The position numbers and the translations under genes are program-made. The notes beneath the pieces are model-generated. The model saw only the letters and a list, made by a program, of their open reading frames with translations. It made no database searches and was not told the origin of the DNA. Below are positions 24,557-33,517 of a stretch of 64,000 nt of DNA, one piece after another (position 1 is the stretch's first letter; every line of letters starts with the position of its first letter). Origin of the DNA: an uncultured Lachnospiraceae bacterium (GTDB lineage Bacteria; Bacillota; Clostridia; Lachnospirales; Lachnospiraceae); assembly GCA_900550285.1 (NCBI GenBank), contig URRW01000005.1, positions 1 through 64,000 on the forward strand, in the 5' to 3' direction.

Positions 24557-25939
24557 TCACTGTGCGTGCGGCGCATTCTCTCCCTGCTGCTGATCCTGCC
24601 CCGTCTGCTGCGTGGATGCTTCCTTCTGTCCGGACGGCTGTCCTGCTGCCTCTGCATCCGCCGAAGCCGCTGCGATGTGGGTCAGCCGCACCTTCATCCT
24701 TACTGTATCCGACTGCTGCACCGTTCCCGGCAAAATGAATTTTACCGTTACCTCATGTTCCCCGGCGGTCAGATTCCCGTCTGCATCCGCCAGCTCCGAC
24801 AAATCTGCATGGGGTGTGACGGAAACTGCATCCACCGTATTCAGGTTCTCCTGAAGCCCCCGGATCACCAGCTGCAGCTTCTGGCCTTCCGCCGCTTCTG
24901 CAGCCCAGCCCTCCGGCACGTTCAAAAGCTGGACGCCCGCCGCTTCTACCGGTATGGTTTTTCTTTTAATGGCTGCGATTTCCGCCGTCAGCGTTACCGT
25001 CCCGTCAAAGCTGCCGTCCGCCAGGGATACGCCCGCAGGCAGATAATCCCGGATGTCTATCGTTTTTGTAACCGTTTCTGCCGCCCCGGTCACATCCAGC
25101 TCTGTCTCCGGGATCTCGATGTCGTTTAATTTTTCAAGGACAGCGTTCCTTCCCGCTACCGTGATCACGCCCGGATCCGCCGTCACATTTCCCGTCAGCG
25201 AATAGCCGTCGCTGGGCGTCCCGGTGCTGCCTGCCTTTATGGCAACCTTCTTCGTTTCCAGAACGGGAACGGTCACCTTCACGCTCTCGATGCTCTTTCT
25301 GATGTCGGAGCTTGTCACCTCGTTTCCTTCTGCATCCAGAAGCCGGATCGTCGCCTCGATTTCCACATTCGACGTCACATTATCCAGCGAAACCTCTACC
25401 GCAGCCCGCTCCACCAGATCCACCGAGGATTCCGGGCCGGTAATACTCATCGTGTTCGTCTCCGTGTCCACCTTTCCGGTCACATAGCCCTCCGGCAGCT
25501 TCCCGGTCTTTTCCACCTCGATCGCAAGCTGTCTCGTCTTTTTGTTCTCTACCTGAAGCTCCACATACTCCTTATCCGTCCGCAGCCGTTCCACATCCAG
25601 ATTGCTGTTTAACGACGCCACGATCGGAACCTGATTATCCTCCGTGATCTGGGACAGATCCGCCTTTGCGGAAACGCTCTGGCTGTCGATCTCTGAAAGC
25701 ACCGACTTGGGCGCGCGCACGATCACCCTCACCGTGTCCGTATTGTTCAAAACCTTATATGTCTTATCCTGTGAAACAAGCGTGCCGGTATTGACAAGCT
25801 GCACCGGGACATTGTTGATATATTTGTCGCTGACCGGATCGTTGATGTCTACCGCAACCATCCAGAGCACAACCGAAAACAGCAGCGCCATAACCTTTAA
25901 GCCCAGATTGTGCATCAGCCTATCTTTCATTTTTTTCAT
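24557..25939 (-). CDS. cdaR: CdaA regulatory protein, YbbR-domain
   Basis: 460 aa. One N-terminal transmembrane helix (about residues 13-30, LGLKVMALLFSVVLWMVAV), then about four YbbR repeats outside the membrane, ending in a low-complexity Gln/Ala tail. CdaR modulates the diadenylate cyclase CdaA. The start overlaps the end of cdaA by 20 bp and glmM follows after 37 bp. Confidence 0.92.
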   Translation of the reverse strand: MKKMKDRLMHNLGLKVMALLFSVVLWMVAVDINDPVSDKYINNVPVQLVNTGTLVSQDKTYKVLNNTDTVRVIVRAPKSVLSEIDSQSVSAKADLSQITEDNQVPIVASLNSNLDVERLRTDKEYVELQVENKKTRQLAIEVEKTGKLPEGYVTGKVDTETNTMSITGPESSVDLVERAAVEVSLDNVTSNVEIEATIRLLDAEGNEVTSSDIRKSIESVKVTVPVLETKKVAIKAGSTGTPSDGYSLTGNVTADPGVITVAGRNAVLEKLNDIEIPETELDVTGAAETVTKTIDIRDYLPAGVSLADGSFDGTVTLTAEIAAIKRKTIPVEAAGVQLLNVPEGWAAEAAEGQKLQLVIRGLQENLNTVDAVSVTPHADLSELADADGNLTAGEHEVTVKFILPGTVQQSDTVRMKVRLTHIAAASADAEAAGQPSGQKEASTQQTGQDQQQGENAPHAQ

Positions 25940-26795
25940 TGCGGAACCACCCCTTCCAGCGCTTATGCTCCTTATCCTCCGTCGTCTTGTTCTGGATGGA
26001 TTTCAGCTTTTCTTCCAGCTCCTGCGGACTTAAGCCCCTGCTTAAGCTTCCCTTGTAAGCCACGCTGATCTTGCCGTTTTCTTCCGAAACGATAACCGTC
26101 ATGGAATCCGAAACCTCCGAAATCCCGACTCCGGCGCGGTGCCGCGTCCCCAGATCCTTGCTCAGCCGCATATTGTCCGACAGCGGCAGATAACAGGTCG
26201 CGTAGGTCACGCGGTCCCCCTTGACAACGATCGCACCGTCATGGAGGGGCGTATTTTTTTCAAAAATGTTGATCAGCAGCTGGCTCGTCACGATGCCGTC
26301 CACTTCGATCCCCGTCCGCTCATATTCCGAAAGCGGATCTTTCTGTCCGACCACGATCAGCGCTCCCGTCTTGACCTTGGACATCTCCGTACAGCCCTTG
26401 ACGATCTCGCGGATCGTGCGGTCCGAAAACAGTCCCTCTTCGTCCGTCTTTGAAGTATCAAACGGAAGCACCGACCGCAGAATATCCTTCTGCCCCAGCT
26501 GTTCCAGCGCCTTTCTCAGCTCCGGCTGCAGGACGATGATGAGGGCGATCGCCGCAAACTGGAACACCGTCTTGGCGATCCAGAGGATCGTATCCATATT
26601 CAGTATCCTTGCGATTACCAGAAAAACGAGGATCACGAACACGCCCTTTAAAAGCAGCCATGCCCTCGTGTTCCTGATAAAGATCATCACATAATAGACC
26701 ATCAGGGAAATGAGGATGATCTCCACAATATCCATCGGTCCGATAAATTGTACCTGCGTCAGATACCTGTCCGCAAACTCTTTGATCTGTTCCAT
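25920..26795 (-). CDS. cdaA: Diadenylate cyclase
   Basis: 291-aa membrane enzyme making cyclic di-AMP from two ATP. About three N-terminal helices (residues 20-95) precede the DAC domain, with the active-site motifs DGAIVVKGD and GTRHRAGVG. Cyclic di-AMP controls potassium and osmolyte balance and cell wall homeostasis. It is followed by cdaR and glmM. Confidence 0.96.
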   Translation of the reverse strand: MEQIKEFADRYLTQVQFIGPMDIVEIILISLMVYYVMIFIRNTRAWLLLKGVFVILVFLVIARILNMDTILWIAKTVFQFAAIALIIVLQPELRKALEQLGQKDILRSVLPFDTSKTDEEGLFSDRTIREIVKGCTEMSKVKTGALIVVGQKDPLSEYERTGIEVDGIVTSQLLINIFEKNTPLHDGAIVVKGDRVTYATCYLPLSDNMRLSKDLGTRHRAGVGISEVSDSMTVIVSEENGKISVAYKGSLSRGLSPQELEEKLKSIQNKTTEDKEHKRWKGWFRNEKNER

Positions 26796-26846
26796 CTTTT
26801 CCTACTCCGCCGCATCCGATGCTGCAGCCATACCGCCTGCAGCCTG

Positions 26847-27827
26847 CTATTTTCTGTTCTTCCCTTTGTTGTGGCTGTGCCGCACATTCTGGTTTGCGCG
26901 CTGCGTCGTGATCCGCTTTACCCGCTTCTCGGGAGCCGCCACAGTCATCTTGGGAACCGCTTTCACATAATAATAATACTCGTCGTCTTCAAACTGTACC
27001 TTTTCCGTCCTCGCATAGTCCAGATTAAAGTGGAAAAACTGGATCACAAGCGCGATCACGGCTCCCGCTGCGCTTCCCAGGATCACCGCCGCGATTGAAA
27101 AATTCGCATCATACATCAGATCCCCCACAAGCAGGATCACGATGTCTGCCAGCGCTCCCACGAGCACCGCGACCGCCCGTGCATAGCTGATGCTCATGCG
27201 CCGGATCCCATACACCAAAAGCGCCGTCGCCGCAAACGCCACCGCCACGATCAGCATTTCCTTGTTGCCGATCACGCCTGTTCCCACATCGTTAAACCGC
27301 TGCAGCATGGAATCGCTCCCGCCGCCGCTGCCAAACGCCCCCGCGTTTCCGGAAATATACGCCAGGACATAATAGATGATCACGCCGCCCGCTACGGCTG
27401 CCGCCGACACCGGCGTTCCAAACAGCCCTGCCGCAATCGGCATCACATACGGGATCTTCCAGACAAACAGCAGGGGCGTCAGCAGAAAGAACAGATGGTT
27501 TCCCGCCGAAAAGCGCAGGTAGAGCGCGCCCACCGCTAAAAAAGCCAGAAGCAGCACGACCACGCACTCTATGGACAGCGCATAGGTGTGCATCAGCAAA
27601 AACGCAGCGCACAGAAACACCGTCATCCCCAGCGGCAAAAACGAGCACAGAAGCGCCGCCACCAGCACGATCACCAGATTGTCAATCTTCTCCATGTACC
27701 CCATCCGGCTGTTGATCGTCATAAACAGCACCGCGCCCAAAATAAATTTCAGCACCGGCACGATATATTCCTCGTATTTCGCGTAATAATTTTTTATGTA
27801 TTCCCTGATCACAAGCAGTTCTGTCAT
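26847..27827 (-). CDS. Polytopic membrane protein of unknown function
   Basis: 326 aa with about eight hydrophobic segments, a small Gly/Ser loop (GAFGSGGGSDS), and a basic cytosolic-looking tail from residue 275 (EKRVKRITTQRANQNVRHSHNKGKNRK region). I do not recognise the family beyond seeing it as a Lachnospiraceae-type membrane protein. It sits directly before cdaA (51-bp gap) and 3 bp after another small membrane protein, so it belongs to the comF-to-glmM transcription unit. A role in the envelope or in c-di-AMP control is only a guess from position. Confidence 0.72.
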   Translation of the reverse strand: MTELLVIREYIKNYYAKYEEYIVPVLKFILGAVLFMTINSRMGYMEKIDNLVIVLVAALLCSFLPLGMTVFLCAAFLLMHTYALSIECVVVLLLAFLAVGALYLRFSAGNHLFFLLTPLLFVWKIPYVMPIAAGLFGTPVSAAAVAGGVIIYYVLAYISGNAGAFGSGGGSDSMLQRFNDVGTGVIGNKEMLIVAVAFAATALLVYGIRRMSISYARAVAVLVGALADIVILLVGDLMYDANFSIAAVILGSAAGAVIALVIQFFHFNLDYARTEKVQFEDDEYYYYVKAVPKMTVAAPEKRVKRITTQRANQNVRHSHNKGKNRK

Positions 27828-27830
27828 CCT

Positions 27831-28229
27831 TTAACCCCTCTCCGTATCGTCGGCGCCCTCTTCCAGACAGTCCAGATACTCTATATACAGATTCAGGCGC
27901 TTTTTCGCCTTTGCATAGCGCACCGCGTACACTGCATAGGTCACGGCAAGATAGACACCCGCCACTGCTGCGTACAAAAGCAGGATATGCCGCGCAGTCC
28001 CCGCCAGATCCATGGAATAAATGTTTTCCATGAACTCCGTAAAATGAAATACCACATACGCCCCGAGCCCTGCCAGAAAAACGGCTGTGACTGTCACAAG
28101 GGAAATGATCATCTGCATCCCGATATAATCGCTTCTGAAATAGGACGCTGCCGCCTTGTCTTTTTTCCCTGTTTTTGCTTCATAGGACGCCATTTTCGTC
28201 ATCCTGAGGACCTTTTCCTGATTTATCAT
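27831..28229 (-). CDS. Small membrane protein of unknown function
   Basis: 132 aa with two hydrophobic helices (about residues 38-62 and 82-104) between a basic N-terminus and an acidic C-terminus (YIEYLDCLEEGADD). The ATG overlaps the comF stop (ATGA), with AGGAGG 4 nt upstream. Not a recognised family. It is followed after 3 bp by the larger membrane protein, and the two may act together. Confidence 0.7.
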   Translation of the reverse strand: MINQEKVLRMTKMASYEAKTGKKDKAAASYFRSDYIGMQMIISLVTVTAVFLAGLGAYVVFHFTEFMENIYSMDLAGTARHILLLYAAVAGVYLAVTYAVYAVRYAKAKKRLNLYIEYLDCLEEGADDTERG

Positions 28230-28936
28230 CTGACCTCCTGTCCGTCGCCGACAGACAGCGCGGCAAAGTAAACCCGCTCTGTCCCGCACCCTCTGCACTC
28301 CCGCGTCATCTCATCTATCGTGCTCCCGGTCGTGTATATATCGTCTATGATTACAATCGTCTTTAATTTTACATCATCCCGCACTATTTTAAAAGCTTTT
28401 TTCAAATTATTTTGGCGCTGCCGCCCGTCCAGAAGCTTCAGCGCAGCGGTGTTTTTCTCCCGGATGATCCAGTCGTCCACAACGGGGATCTTCAGCAGCC
28501 TCCCCATCTGCTCCGCCAGCAGCTGTGCCTGATTATAGCCCCTTTTTGCAAGCCGCTTAGGGTGCAGCGGCACGGGGACAAGGGCCTCTGGCTTCCATAA
28601 AAGGATCTGCCTTCCCAGCCGCCGCGCCATATCCCAGCCGAGAAAATCTGCATACTCCTGCCTGCCGCCGTATTTAAACCGGTAGACGCAGCCCCGGATG
28701 CTCTCATAACGGTACAGGCAGATCCCCCTTTTATATTCGTGCTTTTTATGGGCGCAGTCAAAACAGTATTCCTGCCCTGCATCGTAAAGCTGCTTGCCGC
28801 ACCGCAGGCAGACGGGCTCCGACACATACGAAAGCTTTCCTGCGCATCCTGCGCAGATCAGCGCGCCCGCCGGCTTTACCGGCCTGTCGCAGACCGGGCA
28901 TCTTCTTGGAAAGATCAAATCCTTTAAACTGAGCAA
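28226..28936 (-). CDS. comF: ComF-family phosphoribosyltransferase-like protein
   Basis: 236 aa. N-terminal zinc-ribbon cysteines (CPVC, CAGC, CLRCG, CFDC), then a phosphoribosyltransferase domain with the PRPP loop VIIDDIYTTGSTIDEM. ComFC takes part in natural DNA uptake in some Firmicutes, but the family is also found in non-competent species. A TTG start at 28936 with GGAG nearby is the only reasonable start. It overlaps the end of recD2 by 13 bp. Confidence 0.9.
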   Translation of the reverse strand: MLSLKDLIFPRRCPVCDRPVKPAGALICAGCAGKLSYVSEPVCLRCGKQLYDAGQEYCFDCAHKKHEYKRGICLYRYESIRGCVYRFKYGGRQEYADFLGWDMARRLGRQILLWKPEALVPVPLHPKRLAKRGYNQAQLLAEQMGRLLKIPVVDDWIIREKNTAALKLLDGRQRQNNLKKAFKIVRDDVKLKTIVIIDDIYTTGSTIDEMTRECRGCGTERVYFAALSVGDGQEVR

Positions 28937-31173
28937 GCCTCTCCTTTCATCTCCCTGATCCGGACGTCCAGACTGGTGTAGCGCTTCGTTTCGCTCTCAT
29001 TTTCGATCATCTCCTCCACCACCTCCCGGCTGCCCAGAATCGTCACGCAGTCCTTTGCCCGGGTCACGCCCGTATAAAGAAGGTTCCGGTTAAACAGCAT
29101 CCGCGGCCCGCCCAGAAGCGGCATGATGACCGCCGGATATTCGCTTCCCTGAGATTTGTGGATCGTGATGGCATACGCCAGCTCCACCTCCTCCATCTGG
29201 GAAAAGCTGTAGGTCACGCGGCGCTGTTCCTCAAATTCCACGAGCACCGTCTGCGCATATTCGTTGATTTCCTTTATCACTCCCATGTCGCCGTTAAAAA
29301 TACCGACTCCCTTATCAATCGGGATCCCGTAGCGGCTTACGATCTCCCATTCCAGCTGATAATTGTTTTTTGTCTGCATGACCTTGTCCCCCTCCCGAAA
29401 CAGCGTATCCCCGAGATGGGCTTCTTTTTTGGAGGCGTCCGGCGCATTCAGGCAGCTTTGCAGCACGCCGTTTAATGTCTCCACGCCAAGGCTTCCCTTA
29501 CGCATCGGCGTCAGCACCTGAATGTCGTAGGGGCGCGCCTTTACATAGGGCGGCAGCATCTGGGAGATCAGCTGCACCATATGCTTATACATGACCGGGA
29601 CGCTGCTTCTTTCCAGAAAAAAGAAATCCCGGCTCTTATTTCCCAGCGCGATCTGTTCGCCCCGGTTGATCCGGTGGGCGTTTACCACGATGTCGCTCTC
29701 CTGCGCCTGCCGGAAGATCTTCTGAAGCCTTACCACCGGAAAGGCTTCACTTTTGATCAGGTCGGAAAGCACCTGTCCCGGGCCGACGCTCGGAAGCTGG
29801 TTCACATCGCCCACAAGGATCAGCCGCGTTCCCGGGCTTACCGCCTTGAGCAGGGAATTAAACAGATGGATGTCCACCATCGACATCTCATCCACGATGA
29901 TCACGTCTGCCTCCAGCGGATTTTCCTCATTGCGCTCAAAGCTGGCGCGCCGCCCTTCCTCCGGCACCGCCCCGGAAAGCTCCAGCATCCGGTGGATCGT
30001 CCGCGCTTCATATCCCGTCGCCTCCGTCATGCGCTTTGCCGCGCGCCCCGTAGGCGCTGCCAGAAACAGATCCAGCCCCTCCGACTCAAAATACCGGATG
30101 ATCGTATTGATCGTCGTCGTTTTTCCCGTTCCCGGGCCGCCGGTCAGGATGAGGATGCTGTTTTTGACGCTCTCCAATACCGCCTGCTTCTGCAGTCCGT
30201 CCAGCATCAGCCCCTCCTGCTCCTGAATCTTTTCGATCCTGCGGTAGATCTGATCCTCCTGTCCCGGCAAAAGCTTCCCGTCCGGAACCATACTCTGATT
30301 CAGCTCTGAAAGCATCCGGGCGCAGGACAACTCCGCGTAATAATAGGAGGAGGCATAGCAGAGCGTATCGTCCCCGCTTTTTTTGATGACCAGCTTTTTG
30401 TCCATGGAAAGATTGGGGAGCTGATCCTCCACCGCTTCCTCCGGCAGCCCCAAAAGAGCCGCCGCCCGGCGCACCAGAAGGCTTCCCGGAAGATATACGT
30501 GCCCCTCTCCCGACGCCTGCAGAAGCGTATACAAAATGCCGCTCCTGATGCGGAAATCCGAATCCGTATGGATGCCGATGCGCGCCGCCAGCTCGTCTGC
30601 CTTGCGGAAGCCTACCCCGTCGATGTCGTCTGCCAGCTGATACGGATTTTCCTCCAATACGCTGTAAAGCCTGCTGCCGTAGGTTTCATAGATCCGCACC
30701 GCCAGCGTGTTGGAAATCCCGTATTTCTGCAGATAGATCATCGCCTCGCGCATATCGTGCTTCTGCTCCATCTGCGCCGCGATGTCCATCGCCTTGCGTT
30801 CGCTGATGCCCTTGATCTCTGCCAGCCGCTCCGGCTCCTCTTCGATAATGCGGAACGTATCCGCCCCGAAGCGCTTTACGATGCGCGCCGCCAGAGACGC
30901 CCCGACGCCCTTTACCGCGCCCGAGCCAAGATACCGCTCCATCCCCGCCGCGTCCTCCGGGGAAGCGATGCGGAAGCCCGAAACCTTAAACTGGCTTCCG
31001 TACACCGCATGCTCCGTATATTCCCCGTCCAGCTCCAAAAGCTCGCCCTCGTCCAGCGACTGAAACGTACCGACGCACGTTACCTCTTCCCCGGCGTTTA
31101 ATACAAATACCGTATATCCGTTTCCTGCATTCCTGTAAATGATATGGGAAACAAATCCTTTTATCTGCTCCAA
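28924..31173 (-). CDS. recD2: RecD2-type ATP-dependent DNA helicase
   Basis: 749-aa SF1B 5'-3' helicase acting in DNA repair and replication-fork upkeep without RecBC. An N-terminal OB-like part (GFVSHIIYRNAGNGYTVF) and tandem helix-hairpin-helix motifs (about 90-190) precede the motor: Walker A LTGGPGTGKTTT, motif II VDEMSMVD, GDVNQLPSVGPG, and the C-terminal TIHKSQGSEYPAV. TTG 31173 with AGGG upstream gives the usual family length; extending to an ATG-like codon further upstream would run into a palindromic element. It starts the recD2-comF unit. Confidence 0.92.
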   Translation of the reverse strand: MEQIKGFVSHIIYRNAGNGYTVFVLNAGEEVTCVGTFQSLDEGELLELDGEYTEHAVYGSQFKVSGFRIASPEDAAGMERYLGSGAVKGVGASLAARIVKRFGADTFRIIEEEPERLAEIKGISERKAMDIAAQMEQKHDMREAMIYLQKYGISNTLAVRIYETYGSRLYSVLEENPYQLADDIDGVGFRKADELAARIGIHTDSDFRIRSGILYTLLQASGEGHVYLPGSLLVRRAAALLGLPEEAVEDQLPNLSMDKKLVIKKSGDDTLCYASSYYYAELSCARMLSELNQSMVPDGKLLPGQEDQIYRRIEKIQEQEGLMLDGLQKQAVLESVKNSILILTGGPGTGKTTTINTIIRYFESEGLDLFLAAPTGRAAKRMTEATGYEARTIHRMLELSGAVPEEGRRASFERNEENPLEADVIIVDEMSMVDIHLFNSLLKAVSPGTRLILVGDVNQLPSVGPGQVLSDLIKSEAFPVVRLQKIFRQAQESDIVVNAHRINRGEQIALGNKSRDFFFLERSSVPVMYKHMVQLISQMLPPYVKARPYDIQVLTPMRKGSLGVETLNGVLQSCLNAPDASKKEAHLGDTLFREGDKVMQTKNNYQLEWEIVSRYGIPIDKGVGIFNGDMGVIKEINEYAQTVLVEFEEQRRVTYSFSQMEEVELAYAITIHKSQGSEYPAVIMPLLGGPRMLFNRNLLYTGVTRAKDCVTILGSREVVEEMIENESETKRYTSLDVRIREMKGEACSV

Positions 31174-31242
31174 AATATCCCTCGCATTCTTCCCGACAGC
31201 CCGCCGCAGGCACAGCCCGTCAAAAAATCCATGAATAAAAAA

Positions 31243-31345
31243 GGGAAGGCGCAGTCTGCCGGATATGCCGGGCGCAATGCCGTATTTTGCCAAAAGCCAG
31301 GCTCTTTGCAAAATATGGCAGGCGCGCGCTGGCCCTCCGGCTGTG
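31243..31345. repeat. Imperfect intergenic palindrome between mreB and recD2
   Basis: GCCGTATTTTGCC and GGCAAAATACGGC-like arms (GCAAAATATGGC) pair around the inner AAGCCAGGCTCTTT, with looser matching further out to about 31243 and 31345. No T run follows, so it is not a plain terminator. It does not share the core of the elements at 9542 and 13085. Together with flanking AT-poor sequence it occupies the 238-bp gap. Confidence 0.6.
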
Positions 31346-31411
31346 CAGCCTTCCGCATCCAATCGCTTTTATGAACTCCTGTCCGTCCGGAATTTTGTCC
31401 ATCCGAAATCC

Positions 31412-32401
31412 TTAATCGCGGTAGCCGCCCAGAAACTCCACATATTTTCCGGTTCCGACTGCAACCGCTGTCATCGGATCCTCCGCCGTCATCGTATTGA
31501 TGCCGGTATGCTCCACGATCAGCTCCTCAAGACCGCGCAGCAGGCTTCCGCCGCCGGTCAGCACGATTCCCCTGTCTGCAATATCCGCAGCCAGCTCCGG
31601 CGGGGTTTTCTCCAGAACACCGTGAATCGCCTCTACGATCTGCATTGTGGACTCCTTGAGCGCCTCTTCCGTCTCTTCGGAAGAAACAGTAATCGTCTTG
31701 GGCAGACCTGTCACAAGGTTGCGTCCGCGTACATCCATGTAATCCGGCTCCGGACGCTTGTACGCCGAACCGATCTTGATCTTGATGTCCTCGGCGGTGC
31801 GCTCGCCGATCAGCAGGTTATGCTTCTTTCTCATATAACGCACGATCGCTTCGTCGAAATCGTCTCCCGCGATCTTAATGGAAGCGCTCACAACCGTGCC
31901 GCCAAGGGAAATGACCGCAATATCCGACGTACCGCCGCCGATGTCAACGATCATATTGCCGCAGGGTCTGGAAATATCGATGCCTGCCCCGATTGCCGCC
32001 GCGATCGGCTCCTCGATGATCGAAACCTCGCGTGCGCCTGCCTGATAGGTAGCGTCCTCTACCGCCTTCTTCTCTACCTCCGTCACGCCGCTGGGCACGC
32101 ACACCGCGATGCGGGGACGGCGGAACGTCTTTCTGCCAAGCGCCTTCTGGATAAAGTATTTCATCATCTTCTCGGTCACGGTATAATCGGAAATAACACC
32201 CTGGCGCAGCGGGCGCACCGCCACGATATTGCCCGGAGTACGTCCAAGCATCAGACGCGCGTCCTCGCCGATCGCCTTGATCTTGTTGGTGTCCCTGTCA
32301 AACGCTACTACGGAAGGCTCCTTTAATACGACGCCCTTGCCCCTGATGTACACCAGAATACTGGCTGTTCCCAAATCAATACCGATGTCTGTATACTGCA
32401 T
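31412..32401 (-). CDS. mreB: MreB/Mbl-type rod-shape actin homologue
   Basis: 329 aa. Bacterial actin forming membrane filaments that guide lateral wall synthesis. Phosphate loops DIGIDLGTASILVY and DIGGGTSDIAVISLGG and the adenosine motif LTGGGSLLRGLEE are present. AAAGGAG lies before ATG 32401. No mreC or mreD is near, which fits an Mbl- or MreBH-like second copy rather than the mreBCD operon. Confidence 0.93.
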   Translation of the reverse strand: MQYTDIGIDLGTASILVYIRGKGVVLKEPSVVAFDRDTNKIKAIGEDARLMLGRTPGNIVAVRPLRQGVISDYTVTEKMMKYFIQKALGRKTFRRPRIAVCVPSGVTEVEKKAVEDATYQAGAREVSIIEEPIAAAIGAGIDISRPCGNMIVDIGGGTSDIAVISLGGTVVSASIKIAGDDFDEAIVRYMRKKHNLLIGERTAEDIKIKIGSAYKRPEPDYMDVRGRNLVTGLPKTITVSSEETEEALKESTMQIVEAIHGVLEKTPPELAADIADRGIVLTGGGSLLRGLEELIVEHTGINTMTAEDPMTAVAVGTGKYVEFLGGYRD

Positions 32402-32566
32402 GCTCAATCTCCTTTTCATCCCTGTCAAAACGCATCCGCGTTTCAATCATTCCCACTTCTGCTCTATGTTAATCATATTCATGTGCGTAGAGCGCACACT
32501 TTTATTCATGACGCTAAAAACCGCGGGCTTTCCGTTATGATTCGTACCGCCCGATAGTCCGCGTCC

Positions 32567-32572
32567 ATTATA
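32567..32572 (-). promoter_or_regulatory. -10 element of the mreB promoter
   Basis: Minus-strand TATAAT, preceded at 17 bp by the weak -35 TTTTCA. It implies a leader of about 160 nt before mreB, containing a GTGTGCGC hairpin (about 32480-32505) and a 20-codon frame without a ribosome binding site. Confidence 0.5.
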
Positions 32573-32611
32573 GCGTAAAAAACAGGGCTTGAAAAGGGGA
32601 TTCAGAAAATT

Positions 32612-33295
32612 TTAACATTTACCGTAGCAGTCCAGTCCGCCGGTGCAGCCTGCCTTGATCTCTTCGTTTAATCCTTCCATTCTGCTGTCCAGCGCCGAAA
32701 CCATGCGCGCGCATTCGATCAGCTCCTGCTTCACATGCTCCGGCGCGTTACCCTCGAACTTATAATTGATCTTATGCTCCAGGCTTGCCCAGAAATCCAT
32801 CGCTACTGTCCTGATCTGGATCTCCACCTTCACATCCATCGTCCGGTCTGACAAAAAGACCGGCACGGTCACGAGCATATGATAGCTTTTGTAGCCGCTC
32901 GCCTTTGGTTTGCGGATATAATCCTTTACCGCCACCACATGGATGTCGTTCTGGAGGCGGATCATCTCCGCGATCTGGTAAATGTCAGACGAAAAGGAAC
33001 AGATCACGCGGATCCCCGCAATATCGTTTACATATTTTACCATATTCTCAATCGTGGACTCATAGCCGTAGCGCCGCAGCTTCTTGACGATGCTTTCCGG
33101 CGTCTTGATCCTTGATTTGATATGCTCGATCGGATTATATTGATGTACATGCTGGAATTCGTCGTTTAAAATCTCCAGCTTCGTATTGATCTGCTTCAAA
33201 GCCGCGTTGTATACGAGCATTACTTCCTGCCAGTTCGTGATCTGGCTTTCCGCATCCAACATAAATTCCATAGATTCTGCCTCTCTCCCTTTCAT
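32612..33295 (-). CDS. Small alarmone synthetase (GTP pyrophosphokinase, RelQ/YjbM-like)
   Basis: 227 aa, synthetase-only RelA/SpoT domain with no hydrolase, TGS or ACT part. Seen are VKKLRRYGYES, DIAGIRVICSF, KASGYKSYHMLV and VEIQIRTVAMDFWASLEHKINYKF. It makes (p)ppGpp from GTP/GDP and ATP. Two starts are about equally good: ATG 33295 and ATG 33271 (219 aa), each with GAGAGGCAGA upstream. It ends 39 bp before the mreB -10 element. Confidence 0.9.
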   Translation of the reverse strand: MKGREAESMEFMLDAESQITNWQEVMLVYNAALKQINTKLEILNDEFQHVHQYNPIEHIKSRIKTPESIVKKLRRYGYESTIENMVKYVNDIAGIRVICSFSSDIYQIAEMIRLQNDIHVVAVKDYIRKPKASGYKSYHMLVTVPVFLSDRTMDVKVEIQIRTVAMDFWASLEHKINYKFEGNAPEHVKQELIECARMVSALDSRMEGLNEEIKAGCTGGLDCYGKC

Positions 33296-33322
33296 ACCCT
33301 CTGCCTCTCCGGATACTTTTTT

Positions 33323-33328
33323 ATTATA
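33323..33328 (-). promoter_or_regulatory. -10 element of the alarmone synthetase promoter
   Basis: Minus-strand TATAAT 27-30 bp before the start codon; the -35 region is weak. Confidence 0.5.
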
Positions 33329-33347
33329 ACATAGAAAAAGGACGATT

Positions 33348-33406
33348 GGCGGATTTCACAAAACTTTAAGGAAATCCCGCCGGTGTGAACCGTAAGGAAA
33401 TCCGCC
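33348..33406. repeat. Inverted repeat between divergent genes
   Basis: GGCGGATTTC (33348-33357) and GAAATCCGCC (33397-33406) are perfect 10-bp inverted arms; within them AAGGAAATCC occurs twice. The plus-strand side is followed by CCTTTTTT. It lies between the alarmone synthetase promoter and the promoter of the 88-aa gene. Confidence 0.65.
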
Positions 33407-33432
33407 CCTTTTTTACCACAAAAATATGTATA

Positions 33433-33461
33433 TGCACAACCTCTGGAATTTATGATATACT
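33433..33461 (+). promoter_or_regulatory. Promoter of the 88-aa gene
   Basis: TGCACA (33433-33438), a 17-bp spacer and TATACT (33456-33461) with a TG two bases before the -10, about 57 bp upstream of the start. Confidence 0.6.
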
Positions 33462-33517
33462 TTCGGAAAAGACGCCCGGGCACACAGAGCGCTTCCCCGG
33501 CGGAAAGGAGAAACAGC

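Noticed and set aside
31174..31362. 63-residue N-terminal extension of RecD2
   Set aside because: It runs through the intergenic palindrome, resembles nothing in the family, and the TTG at 31173 gives the normal length and a ribosome binding site.
32402..32610. 20-codon frame in the mreB leader as a regulatory peptide
   Set aside because: It has no ribosome binding site and its sequence is set by the GTGTGCGC hairpin.
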